DNA of 32,509 nucleotides from Weissella hellenica (GTDB lineage: Bacteria; Bacillota; Bacilli; Lactobacillales; Lactobacillaceae). The stretch spans positions 1-32,509 of the forward strand of contig NZ_BJEG01000019.1 in the NCBI RefSeq assembly GCF_005405545.1. The letters are read 5' to 3'. Position 1 is the first letter of the stretch. Each line of letters opens with the position of its first letter. Positions 16,271 through 25,577 of this stretch are shown piece by piece. The notes under the pieces were generated by a model, which was not told the origin of the DNA, did not search any database, and saw only the letters and a program-made list of their open reading frames with translations. Both the position numbers and the translations under genes were made by a program.

Positions 16271-17011
16271 ATGGATAATCAAGTGAAAATAATCATTGAT
16301 AAACTGGGGAAAACTGATATTAGTGCAATAAAAAAATATATGGCCAATATCAGTCAACTAATTGGTAATGCAACAACTTTCACGATATTAGACCCCCGTT
16401 ATAAAGGTGATTATAATACGCTTATTCATGAGTATGAACAATTATCAAACGACATACCTAATGTAAAAATTGATAGTTTTTATGTCTCACAATATTTGCA
16501 TAGTGATGTCCGAGACAATGTTAATAAATTTACTAAAGATTATATTGGTAATCAGAAGATGACAGTGGAAAAGACCGCTGAGGGCCAACGCTTGTTCAAG
16601 CAAGATGGTCAAGTACGCATTGCCATTATTACAAACAAAGCAGGAGCTGTAACGGCAGTTGATTTTGCAAAACCAGGTGAAAAGCGACCACATCAACGTG
16701 TGTCAGTTAATAGTACTGGTAATATTCAGGTTGTTCGCCATTTTGATACGAAAACTAAATTACCAGTACGTGATGAATACGTTGATACTGATTTAACAGC
16801 GCAACTTGTTGTGCACTTTGACGAACGGGGCTTACGGTCTGATTATCAACTACTTGGCTGGGATGAACCACTTGTCTACGGTGAGGTAGATTTATATGAC
16901 CAATGGTTTAATCGGACGATTGAACCAAATGATTATGTCATTAATTTAAATCGTCATTATGATGTGTTGTTTGAAAATAAGCATGATGTCAATAAAGTAT
17001 TTTTAATGTGA
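16271..17011 (+). CDS. Stand-alone beta-rich domain like the N-terminus of TarM/GtfB-type glycosyltransferases
   Basis: The 246-residue protein has no signal or TM. Residues 1-85 look helical. Residues 95-215 are strand-rich with repeating hydrophobic patterns such as NIQVVRHFDTKTKLPVRDEY and QLVVHFDERGLRSDYQLLGW. This pattern resembles the beta-sheet domain (DUF1975-like) found at the N-terminus of the teichoic acid glucosyltransferase TarM and of GtfA/GtfB-type enzymes. The end, with VINLNRHYDVLF, resembles the link into the first Rossmann domain of those enzymes, but no Rossmann domain follows. The next gene, 13 or so bases on, carries a glycosyltransferase that starts directly at its Rossmann fold. 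I infer that this protein supplies the missing domain in trans. The family call is by pattern and uncertain. Confidence 0.5.
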   Translation: MDNQVKIIIDKLGKTDISAIKKYMANISQLIGNATTFTILDPRYKGDYNTLIHEYEQLSNDIPNVKIDSFYVSQYLHSDVRDNVNKFTKDYIGNQKMTVEKTAEGQRLFKQDGQVRIAIITNKAGAVTAVDFAKPGEKRPHQRVSVNSTGNIQVVRHFDTKTKLPVRDEYVDTDLTAQLVVHFDERGLRSDYQLLGWDEPLVYGEVDLYDQWFNRTIEPNDYVINLNRHYDVLFENKHDVNKVFLM

Positions 17012-17030
17012 GATTTGGTGGATAATGAGC

Positions 17031-20000
17031 ATGGATGTAAAGAAAAAAGCAAAACGTTTGGCGCATATTGCTGAAGTTGCCATGACGTACAAATATTCGG
17101 ACTTAAAGAAGACACGTGAATACTACATTCGTCATTATGATCAGTCAACGGTTGATCAACAGGTTGTCCTTTATGAGGTGCGTGACGGTCAATCAATAAC
17201 GGATTCGCCATTAGCGATTTTTCGTCATTTGGCAGCTCATGAAACTTATCGAGATTTAAAACATGTCTGGGTTGTAACTGATAATAGTCCGCAAAACATA
17301 AACCGAATGGTGGCTAATATTCCGACTGCGTTACAGCAGAAAATAATTTGGGTTAGACGAAATACAACCGATTATGCGAAGTGGTTGTTAGCAGCGAAGT
17401 ATCTCATTACCAACTCAACTTTTCAGTCATTTTGGCATAAAAAGCCCGACCAAGTGTATATTAATACTTGGCATGGGACGCCTTTAAAATATATGGGCTA
17501 TGATATTCCGGGCTCAAAAACATCGTTAAAAAACGTGCAACGTAATTTATTAATGGCTGATTATATCATTTCGCCAAATAAACATACTTCGCATGTCTTT
17601 TTGGATAGATATAAACTAAATGGTTTGTACCAAGGTGAAATATTAGAAGGTGGCTATCCGCGTATTGATTTAACGTACGCTGATGAACAGGCACAAACTT
17701 TTACTTATTTGCACCAACATCAAGTCATTGTTGATGAAACAAAGCCCGTCGTTATGTATACACCTACATGGAAGGGAACATCAATTTCGAATCCATCAGG
17801 AAGTATTAATCAAATTTATGAAGAAATAAAAGTACTTCAGCAATTAAACCCGGATAAAAATATTTTGGTAAAAGTACATCCATATGCTTATCAGTTAGCA
17901 AGTCGTCATCAAGCTTTAAAACAGTATTTAGTGCCAGATGAGATGGATGCTAATCTGATTCTTGGGATAACTGATATTTTAATTACGGATTATTCAAGTA
18001 TTTTCTTTGATTTTATGGTCACAGATAAACCCATTATTTTTTATGCGTGGGATCATGAATTATATAGTCATTATCGTGGCATGTATTTTAATGATGATGA
18101 ACTACCAGGTCCAATACTAGACGATATTGAAGAAGTTGGGCAAAAGCTTCAGCATATTACCCAAAGTAATCAAGACGATGCGACAAAATATCAAGCACTA
18201 AAGAACAAAGTTGTCCCATATGATGATGGCCATGTGACCGAACGCATGGTGGCGACTATTTTTGCGCAACAATCGGTTAATGGGGTTAATCATTTACGAG
18301 CAGAAGGGCTTAATAAGCCTAAAATTTTAATTTACCCTGGTAGTATGGGAAATAATGGGATTACGACTAGTGCCATTAATCTCAGTCATAATCTTGATTA
18401 TGATCGTTATGATGTGACGTACTTACTTTGGGATAATAATAAGGCTGATATTATTAATAATGTTGATCAATTAGATGAACGAGTGCGGTTAATTTATCGC
18501 TTTGGTGTAACAGCGCTGACACGGCCGGAGCATAAGCAAGACCGTTATGTGAGTGAGCATGGTATTAAAGATTGGGCAGATAATCATATCCCCAAGCAAG
18601 GTTATTTGCGTGAAGTGGATCGTTTGTTTAATAGTGTGCAATTTGATACACTAATTGATTTTTCAGGGTATTCATATAATGGCTCAAAATTATTTACAGT
18701 CATACCACGTAAACAATTAGTTGTTTATCAACATAACGATTTATATGCTGATTCACAGAAGGTTATTGATGGTAAAAAAGTGCATGCTAAAAAATTAGGT
18801 GCCTTGTTCACGCTGTATCCAGTGTTTGATAAAATTGTGTCAGTTTCAGAGACCTTAAAGCAAATTAATCAAAAGAAGTTGGCGAAATATGTGCGCCCAG
18901 AACAAATGGTCGTAGTACCAAATTCATTAACGTTACCTGGTGATAATAAAGAAAATGAGACTCATAGCGCAGTGGTGATTGAAGATTATCAAGCGCCAGC
19001 AAAAGCTAACAAATTTGCAATGCAGATGTTCCATTCATTAATTGCCGTTTCTAAACAAGCGGCATCAACAATTCAGTTAAAGCCAAAAGATACTATTCGT
19101 GTGCTTGGACGTACCCAAATCAAGCAGCATTACTTTTATAAGTTAGCTATTAATGATTTACCGCGTGGTTGGGTGATGGGCCAGGATATTGTTGTACAAG
19201 AAAATAATGAATTACTGGACCAGCAATCACACAATCAAATTGGCTGGGTTTATAACAATAAGCGTCGTCTGTTTAAAACACCTTATTTAAAAGGCAATGA
19301 TACGGCTAATGTTATTGGGCAAGCTAAATGGCTAAACCATACTTTTGTAAAGATTTTGGCGCAAGCGGATACCGCCGATGGTCGTTATTATCAAGTGCAG
19401 TTGCCGCAACAAGCACAATTAGGTTGGTTAAAGGCTTCCAGTGTGTTACCGATGCAAATGGGGAAGCATTTTGCAACCTATCAATGGGTATGGAATCAGT
19501 TGTCACATAAGGTATCAGAACAGCAATATGATGTTGGCATACGACAATTATTCACCATTTTAAAATCTGCAACTTTAACCAATCAACCATTAGGGCTAAC
19601 AAAGCGAGGACTAAAGCAACGGCAACTCACCACAATTAATCAGTTTTATTTGGCAACAGCAGTAGCTAAAACCAAAGTGGGAACTTATTATCGCGTGAGA
19701 GTTGGTAAAAAGCAGTGGTGGATTGATGCAAAATCAGTGAAATTACAGGCTGTCAACGTACCACTGCAAGTAAATCAAAGTATTGTCCTGCAGGATTATC
19801 TGGAGAACGCATTAATTTTAAATGCAGCTGCTAGAGATAAAGTGCACGATGCTTTTGGATCAGTACCAGCAGACTTACAAATTATTGCAGGTTATGCAAC
19901 GGCTAAATTTATTGGTGATCAACAAGTTTATGAGTTGAAATCTGAATCATTGGGTGAACATATAAGCTTACCAATTACAATGGTGACGGTTTTGGATACT

Positions 20001-21011
20001 AGCCATTTTAATTATTACTATGTCGTCACAAAGGCATTTGAGGCTGCCTATTATCGAACTTTAGTAGACAAACAGGTGCAACCAATCGTAATTGCTGATC
20101 AAATTATTGAACTTGCACGTGTTTGGAACTGGGAAACAAACGACTTTATGATTTTTGCTTTGATTACTAATCAGTATGTTTGGATAGCAGAACCCATTAT
20201 TCATCATAAACATGTTAAGCAAATAATGTTTGAAGAAGATAAGTTAGTTGACGAACAATCAGGCGTTCAATTAGAAGCAGACGTTTTGCTAGTTGATGAA
20301 GTTAAGCCAGTATCAATGTTGGCTAAACCATGGATTACACGAAAAATTGATATGCATGTTGCAGATAATCATTTTATTAGTTTAATTAGACAAAATGGGA
20401 TGACAACACTAGTCACTGATGATGGTCGAAAGCGAAAAATTGCTGACATACATCAAGGTATTTCTAAGCAACTGATTTATGCAAACGGACGTAATTGGGC
20501 AACTTATGAGCATTTTGTGTTTGTTGCTGTCGGTAGATTATCACCTGAAAAAAATCAAACAATGCTATTGGATGCTTTTGCAAAGGTTTATCAGCAACAT
20601 CCGGAAGCAGAATTGATTATTGTTGGGGATGGTGTTATTCGGGGTGATTTAGAAAAACAAGCAGTACAACTCGGGATTGCTGATGTCGTCTTGTTTACAG
20701 GTCAAGTTGATAATCCGGCTGACTATTTGGCAGTGGCAGATGTCTTTGTTCATCCTTCGTTATATGAAGGACAACCAATGGTCTTACTGGAAGCCATGAT
20801 GCAACATCGTTTAATCGTGGCAACTAATATTGCAGCCAATGTTGGCGTCTTAGGAAATCAAACATATGGCTTATTAACACAAGATGTGACAACAGATGCA
20901 TTTGTGTCACAGATGTTGTTTGCAATAGAGCAACAAACCGAGATTGCAGAATTTGATATTAAGCACTACCGAAATGATGCAAGATTAGCATTTTATAATA
21001 TAATTAAATAA
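17031..21011 (+). CDS. Giant fusion: TagF-type glycerophosphotransferase plus GT4 glycosyltransferase with SH3/GW-like insertion
   Basis: This protein of about 1,326 residues is cytoplasmic. Residues 1-420 are a TagB/TagF-type CDP-glycerol glycerophosphotransferase with NTWHGTPLKYMG, YTPTWKG, VKVHPY and ILITDYSSIFFDF, which transfers glycerol phosphate from CDP-glycerol. From about 430 a GT4-like Rossmann domain begins (KPKILIYPGSMGNNG) and runs to about 635. Residues 640-1160 are strand-rich with repeating W/Y and GW-like stretches (GWVMGQ, IGWVYNNK, LGWLKAS), as in SH3b/GW wall-binding modules. The second GT4 domain follows at 1165-1328 (VGRLSPEKNQ, LIIVGDG, HPSLYEGQPMVLLEAM). The GT4 E-x7-E motif is thus intact, although split by about 520 residues from its partner domain. 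It would polymerise and glycosylate poly(glycerol phosphate). The ATG at 17031 sits 9 bases after GGTGG; 17025 is possible. Confidence 0.85.
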   Translation: MDVKKKAKRLAHIAEVAMTYKYSDLKKTREYYIRHYDQSTVDQQVVLYEVRDGQSITDSPLAIFRHLAAHETYRDLKHVWVVTDNSPQNINRMVANIPTALQQKIIWVRRNTTDYAKWLLAAKYLITNSTFQSFWHKKPDQVYINTWHGTPLKYMGYDIPGSKTSLKNVQRNLLMADYIISPNKHTSHVFLDRYKLNGLYQGEILEGGYPRIDLTYADEQAQTFTYLHQHQVIVDETKPVVMYTPTWKGTSISNPSGSINQIYEEIKVLQQLNPDKNILVKVHPYAYQLASRHQALKQYLVPDEMDANLILGITDILITDYSSIFFDFMVTDKPIIFYAWDHELYSHYRGMYFNDDELPGPILDDIEEVGQKLQHITQSNQDDATKYQALKNKVVPYDDGHVTERMVATIFAQQSVNGVNHLRAEGLNKPKILIYPGSMGNNGITTSAINLSHNLDYDRYDVTYLLWDNNKADIINNVDQLDERVRLIYRFGVTALTRPEHKQDRYVSEHGIKDWADNHIPKQGYLREVDRLFNSVQFDTLIDFSGYSYNGSKLFTVIPRKQLVVYQHNDLYADSQKVIDGKKVHAKKLGALFTLYPVFDKIVSVSETLKQINQKKLAKYVRPEQMVVVPNSLTLPGDNKENETHSAVVIEDYQAPAKANKFAMQMFHSLIAVSKQAASTIQLKPKDTIRVLGRTQIKQHYFYKLAINDLPRGWVMGQDIVVQENNELLDQQSHNQIGWVYNNKRRLFKTPYLKGNDTANVIGQAKWLNHTFVKILAQADTADGRYYQVQLPQQAQLGWLKASSVLPMQMGKHFATYQWVWNQLSHKVSEQQYDVGIRQLFTILKSATLTNQPLGLTKRGLKQRQLTTINQFYLATAVAKTKVGTYYRVRVGKKQWWIDAKSVKLQAVNVPLQVNQSIVLQDYLENALILNAAARDKVHDAFGSVPADLQIIAGYATAKFIGDQQVYELKSESLGEHISLPITMVTVLDTSHFNYYYVVTKAFEAAYYRTLVDKQVQPIVIADQIIELARVWNWETNDFMIFALITNQYVWIAEPIIHHKHVKQIMFEEDKLVDEQSGVQLEADVLLVDEVKPVSMLAKPWITRKIDMHVADNHFISLIRQNGMTTLVTDDGRKRKIADIHQGISKQLIYANGRNWATYEHFVFVAVGRLSPEKNQTMLLDAFAKVYQQHPEAELIIVGDGVIRGDLEKQAVQLGIADVVLFTGQVDNPADYLAVADVFVHPSLYEGQPMVLLEAMMQHRLIVATNIAANVGVLGNQTYGLLTQDVTTDAFVSQMLFAIEQQTEIAEFDIKHYRNDARLAFYNIIK

Positions 21012-21055
21012 ATAGGAAAAAATGGAACAAAAGGGCCAAAAAGGGGTATAGATTT

Positions 21056-21502
21056 ATGAAACGAGTTATTACATACGGAACGTTTGACATGTTACATTAT
21101 GGGCACATTAATTTATTACGTCGCGCTAAGCAAATGGGTGATTATTTAATTGTTGTTTTGTCATCTGATGAATTTAATTGGGATTCAAAACAGAAAAAAA
21201 CATATTTCTCATATGAAAAACGTAAGCAATTATTGGAAGCAATTCGTTACGTTGATTTAGTTATTCCTGAAAACAGTTGGGATCAAAAGGTTTCTGATAT
21301 GAAAGAGTATCATATTGATACGATGGTTATGGGTGACGACTGGGCTGGTAAGTTTGATTTTATCGAAGATGAGACTGAAGCTGAAGTTGTTTATTTGCCA
21401 CGTACACCTGAGATTTCAACATCACAAATCAAAAAAGATTTGAACGCAAAAAAATTAGCAACTAGCGTTGATACATCAACTATTGATGTATCAGGTAAGT
21501 AA
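21056..21502 (+). CDS. tagD: Glycerol-3-phosphate cytidylyltransferase
   Basis: The 148-residue enzyme makes CDP-glycerol from CTP and sn-glycerol 3-phosphate, the donor for both TagF-type proteins here. The nucleotidyltransferase motif HYGH is at residues 14-17, and the RTPEISTSQIK block near 119-129 is the second active-site motif (RTxGISTT in the family; here Glu replaces Gly). Length is a little above the usual 130, with a low-complexity tail encoded by an inverted repeat (21470-21492). It lies 44 bases after the giant fusion in the same operon. Confidence 0.95.
   Translation: MKRVITYGTFDMLHYGHINLLRRAKQMGDYLIVVLSSDEFNWDSKQKKTYFSYEKRKQLLEAIRYVDLVIPENSWDQKVSDMKEYHIDTMVMGDDWAGKFDFIEDETEAEVVYLPRTPEISTSQIKKDLNAKKLATSVDTSTIDVSGK
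21470..21492 (+). repeat. Perfect inverted repeat at the end of tagD
   Basis: GATACATCAA and TTGATGTATC form a 10-bp perfect stem with a 3-base loop inside the last codons of tagD. A short T run (21505-21509) lies 12 bases after the stem, which is too far for a standard terminator. It may pause or protect the mRNA between the upstream and downstream halves of the operon. Confidence 0.55.
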
Positions 21503-21538
21503 TATTTTTGGTAACCAGAAAATGGAGCCGTTAACTGT

Positions 21539-22762
21539 ATGCAAGTCAAAAGCAGAACAAAAGCACTTTTAAAAAAATTCATAAAACAAAGAACACCTCG
21601 AAATGATTGGACGAATATGAACGTGGTTGTTTTTGGTGACAGTATTGTAGCTGGTCAAGAATTAGTCAGAGAAGAAACGCCTTATCGTGATGCTGTTTAT
21701 GCTAAATTGGCTTCTTATTATTTGGATGCGCATAAGTTGGAGAATTTTGCTGAAACTGGTACGGGACAATTTAAAGGCCAGCATCACCTTGATCATCTAA
21801 TGGGTTGGACACATAGTTTTGAAGGAAGTATCCAATATTACCGTCAAGAGGTTCAGCAGGCTGATGTTGTACTTATTGCATATGGTAACAATGACTGGAA
21901 GCAACCAAACCCAGATGGTTCATTGCATACATTAGATGAGGTTAAAGTAAAACTACGTGAGAACATAAAACGTATTAGATTGATTAATCGTCATGTTCAA
22001 TTAGTTGGTATTCTAGAAACGCTGGCCTTTCGGAAACACAAACCGGCTTGGCATCTAGAAGGTCCAAATGGCTTTACTTACCAGGAAATGTTATCAGCCT
22101 TTATTGAGGTTTACGAAGAGTGTGATGTACCCATATTTGATATACGGGATTATCATTTAGGCAATCATATGGACGAATATGTTGATGATCGTGACCACTT
22201 CACCTTGCCCGTGCATAAGCAGATTGCTAAATCCTTGGCAGATTTTGTGCGTCATGGTTATCAATCACCAGTACAACGATTTGGAAAGACGGTTAAATTT
22301 ATTTTTCCTGACAATTTGTTTGAAGACTCTAAAATGCGACAATCGTTGTTTAGTGAAATTAGAAAGCAATCGTTGCAAGGAAAACGAGCCGAAATTTTGT
22401 GGTTTGTCTTAGATAAAAATTACCAAGCAAATTTAGACAATTTATTGTCTAAGAATAAATTACCAACAGACTTAAAAATAACTAATATCTACCAATATTA
22501 TGCGGCGCCATTACGTTATACCAGTGAATTAGATGAATTATCTTTGAAAGAAGGAGAATTATTTAATTCAAATAATGTGCCGTTTATACGCTTTAGTAAA
22601 GAAAATCAGATTTCGGTGAAAGATTTTGATGATAATTGGTCAGATGCAATGACCAGTGAACTATTTAATAAGCTTTGGTTAAAACATTATATTTCACTAA
22701 AGGATCAAGTTTACGTATGCCGTAATGATCATTTTGGACAAGTAGAACCCTTAGAAATTTAA
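21539..22762 (+). CDS. SGNH/GDSL hydrolase with extra C-terminal domain
   Basis: The 407-residue protein has no signal peptide. Residues 28-240 are an SGNH hydrolase: GDS with the nucleophile Ser near 35 (VVVFGDSIVAGQ), AYGNNDW near 115-121, and DDRDHFTLPVH near 216-226 with Asp and His of the catalytic pair. Such enzymes remove or transfer acyl groups on glycans. Residues 245-407 form a second domain that I do not recognise, with FIFPDNLFEDSKM, and W- and Y-rich parts. Codon use changes from the CGT/GGT style of the first half to an AT-rich AGA style in the second half. The gene follows tagD by 36 bases in the same direction. It may acylate or deacylate the polymer. Confidence 0.8.
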   Translation: MQVKSRTKALLKKFIKQRTPRNDWTNMNVVVFGDSIVAGQELVREETPYRDAVYAKLASYYLDAHKLENFAETGTGQFKGQHHLDHLMGWTHSFEGSIQYYRQEVQQADVVLIAYGNNDWKQPNPDGSLHTLDEVKVKLRENIKRIRLINRHVQLVGILETLAFRKHKPAWHLEGPNGFTYQEMLSAFIEVYEECDVPIFDIRDYHLGNHMDEYVDDRDHFTLPVHKQIAKSLADFVRHGYQSPVQRFGKTVKFIFPDNLFEDSKMRQSLFSEIRKQSLQGKRAEILWFVLDKNYQANLDNLLSKNKLPTDLKITNIYQYYAAPLRYTSELDELSLKEGELFNSNNVPFIRFSKENQISVKDFDDNWSDAMTSELFNKLWLKHYISLKDQVYVCRNDHFGQVEPLEI

Positions 22763-22782
22763 GATAAAAGTGGAGTTGTGGG

Positions 22783-23214
22783 ATGAAATTTTTAAACGAA
22801 CAAGGACAAGAAATCACTCTTAAACGAGCAGAAAATTTGCCGGGGTTTTTAGTAACCGTACCGGAACAGATAGTTATTGATTCACCTGTGAATAATCCTT
22901 TTTTTAAGGGAATTAATGTTTTACAATTACCAAAAAAATTGAAGGGTTTTCGGGATAATCCAGACTTGAAAATGTTATTGTCACCAAATAAAATAAAAAC
23001 TAATATTTTTTTAAAGTCTAATTTGAATAGTGAAATTGTTATTTTTGAGCCAGATAGTACTTTAGTGAATGATAAGAAACTATATGTTGAAAATAGAATC
23101 TTTGGCAATAATCAAGAAATAGTACCTTTATTTTTAAATTTAGGTTTAAAAAATGTGAAGTTAAATGCAGGAACTAAAATAGGTACAATCTATGTAATTG
23201 CAGTTGAAAATTAG
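22783..23214 (+). CDS. Unknown 143-residue protein, possibly dUTPase-like fold
   Basis: I do not recognise a family. The protein is soluble, with no signal or TM. It is strand-rich: FLVTVPEQIVIDSP, EIVIFEP, and a C-terminal VPLFLNLGLKNVKLNAGTKIG segment. The last resembles the beta pattern and the gly-rich end of dUTPase-fold proteins (..NLG..V.L..GTKIG..). This is a weak impression from one segment and none of the dUTPase catalytic motifs is complete. It sits 20 bases after the SGNH gene and 32 before the repeat protein, so it is in the operon. It is strongly AT-rich. Confidence 0.55.
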   Translation: MKFLNEQGQEITLKRAENLPGFLVTVPEQIVIDSPVNNPFFKGINVLQLPKKLKGFRDNPDLKMLLSPNKIKTNIFLKSNLNSEIVIFEPDSTLVNDKKLYVENRIFGNNQEIVPLFLNLGLKNVKLNAGTKIGTIYVIAVEN

Positions 23215-23246
23215 TACTAGGGAATTGAATGGGGATTCTATGAGTT

Positions 23247-25556
23247 ATGAAAAATATTAAATCAATTTTTGGGTTTTCTGATAAGAAAAAAAAATATACA
23301 AAGGATATTCGTGTTGAAAATATTCAAACAATCTCTAATGAATCTATAAGTATGCTGTTAATGGAGCCATGCTTAATATCGAAGATTGTTGCGGTTTGGA
23401 ATAATAAAAGTATAGATCTCAAATTTAGTCAACAAAAACAGAACCTGACTATATATGGACTAGATTTATTAGAGTGTAAGGTAGTAGGAAGAATAAAGTT
23501 TGATGTTTATGTGATTGTTAATGGAGAAAAAAAAAGGTTGTTCTTTGAAAATGCAAAGAATGTGTCTTTTAATGAACGACATTTTGATATAAATGTAGCA
23601 ACAAATGATACAGAGTATTTTTATTTTAGCAAAAGTTATAGTCGTTTGATGCTTCAAACTATAGTGGGAAGCAAAATTAAGGCTAACAGTATTTGGAATC
23701 AAAATGAACAATTGTTGATTCAATCAAATGATTTTATTAAACTGTCTGATGGATTTGAAATCGAAATTAAAAGGTTTAAGTTTAAAGAGAAGGTGGGTTA
23801 TGAAAAAGTAAATGCCACTACAATTAAACTAGATATTAATAAATTATCAAATCTCAAAAAGTTGATTTCTTATGATTTAATATTTTTCGATTCTAATTCA
23901 CCTAAAAAAGAATCAATAGCCATTGATATTAAAACGAATAAACCAGTTCAAATAGGTAAAGCTATGGACGGAAAGGTTTATCCTTTTTTGTGGGTAACTA
24001 ACGGCTTTATAAATAAAATAGAACAATCTGGAGACTTTAAAAAGAGATTTGTATTGGATTCAGAAGTTGAAATTCTTGGGGCATATTTCAGATACAAGGA
24101 AAGACCCGTTTTTAAAAGATTAAACTTTCTAAAGAATGATACAAATTTGGAAATTTCATTTGATTTACAACAGGCTAAGAAGAAGTATAATTCATTGGAA
24201 ATTGTTTATTTAGAAAATGGATATATGAAAAGATACGTATCAAAGTTGGACGATATAAAAATTTCACAATCAAGTATTCATGAAAATACTCGCGATGTCA
24301 AAATAAATAATATTAGATTAATAGATGACAGTAGAATTGCAATGAATTTAATTGATAATGTAAAAATTGATAGTATTGTGGCTGCCTATAAACATGATGA
24401 CTATCAAATTAATTTTATACAGCGGGATGATCAATTAATCATTGGTAGTTTATTACTAAAGGACTGTGGTATTTTTAATGATGCTGTTATTGATATTTTT
24501 GCCGTGATTAATAATAAGCGGTACCGACTTTTATTTGAACAGGCAAACAAGGTAAACCTTTCTGAAAGACACTTTGATATTAAGCTGGATACAAGTGATA
24601 AAGAGTTTTTCTATTGCAGTAAATCTTTTAAAAGATTGATGTTGAAAATTGAAATTGGTAAACAGTTTATTATTGATAAGATTTCAAGAATAGATGACAA
24701 ACTATTGGTAAAATCAAATGACTTTATCAAAATTGTGTCATCTGACATAATTTTAGCTGAACGCAATCAAATGAAAGTAGCTATTCCATTCACGGTTAAG
24801 GATGCAAATACTATCTTATTGGACGTTAAAAGCGTTGCATTACCAATTTTTAAAGTACCATTTGATGTTAAATTATTAAGAAGTAATGGGTCTTTCCAAG
24901 GGATTGTTTTCTCAGAATCGAAAGAAATTTTTCAAATTGGTCAAGTGAGTGATAATAAAACCTATGTTTTTAAATGGAATAGTGAAGGTGTTATAAAAAA
25001 TATATATAGGTCAAAAAATGGAGATATTACTAAAATAATTCTAAATAATTCTTTGGTTCCATTGGACATTTTACTAAGGTTTAAAGAACGACCTGTTTAT
25101 AAGAAAATAGAATACCGTTCCGTACCTGTCAAAAATGAAATTTTAGTAGAATTAGGTTATAGGAATTTACAACATACATTTTCTTCTATCGAATTTATAT
25201 ATATACAAAACAATCTTTTGATAAGAGCTTCACAACCTTTGTCAAACTTAGTAACAAAGTTAATCACAGAAGATTCTGGTAGAAAACCAGATATTAGAGG
25301 AACTATTCTTGATGATCGGGTTCTAGCGCTTGAGTTCAGTGAAAAAGTTATTGTGGATTTTGTTTATGGACAACCTGCTGGAGGTAGGGGAATGATACCA
25401 CTGCCTTTTAGAAATAAAAATAAATTACAACTTTTTGTATCTTATGGAGAACTCTTCCATGAATACGAGATGATCCGAATTATTTATTCGGTTAATAATA
25501 GCAAGTATGTAAAGACAGCAGACTATCCGCTATCAAATGATAATATTTTTGTATAA
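23247..25556 (+). CDS. Large protein of two long beta-rich repeats plus a third partial one
   Basis: This 769-residue protein has no signal peptide, TM or known catalytic motif. It is an internal duplication. Unit 1 covers about residues 20-345 and unit 2 about 349-678, and each contains the sequence ladder (D)VY/IF.VIN..KR.RLLFE, SERHFDI, EFFY.SK, LMLK, SNDFIK and finally ERPV(F/Y)K. A third partial copy (679-769) repeats the beginning of the unit. The repeats differ at many residues, so the duplication is old. Strand-rich units of this kind also occur in the middle part of the neighbouring TagF-type protein, which suggests glycan or lipid-carrier binding. The ATG at 23247 is preceded by GGGGA. 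The function is unknown. Confidence 0.7.
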   Translation: MKNIKSIFGFSDKKKKYTKDIRVENIQTISNESISMLLMEPCLISKIVAVWNNKSIDLKFSQQKQNLTIYGLDLLECKVVGRIKFDVYVIVNGEKKRLFFENAKNVSFNERHFDINVATNDTEYFYFSKSYSRLMLQTIVGSKIKANSIWNQNEQLLIQSNDFIKLSDGFEIEIKRFKFKEKVGYEKVNATTIKLDINKLSNLKKLISYDLIFFDSNSPKKESIAIDIKTNKPVQIGKAMDGKVYPFLWVTNGFINKIEQSGDFKKRFVLDSEVEILGAYFRYKERPVFKRLNFLKNDTNLEISFDLQQAKKKYNSLEIVYLENGYMKRYVSKLDDIKISQSSIHENTRDVKINNIRLIDDSRIAMNLIDNVKIDSIVAAYKHDDYQINFIQRDDQLIIGSLLLKDCGIFNDAVIDIFAVINNKRYRLLFEQANKVNLSERHFDIKLDTSDKEFFYCSKSFKRLMLKIEIGKQFIIDKISRIDDKLLVKSNDFIKIVSSDIILAERNQMKVAIPFTVKDANTILLDVKSVALPIFKVPFDVKLLRSNGSFQGIVFSESKEIFQIGQVSDNKTYVFKWNSEGVIKNIYRSKNGDITKIILNNSLVPLDILLRFKERPVYKKIEYRSVPVKNEILVELGYRNLQHTFSSIEFIYIQNNLLIRASQPLSNLVTKLITEDSGRKPDIRGTILDDRVLALEFSEKVIVDFVYGQPAGGRGMIPLPFRNKNKLQLFVSYGELFHEYEMIRIIYSVNNSKYVKTADYPLSNDNIFV

Positions 25557-25577
25557 TTCAATTAGAGGATGTGGGAA

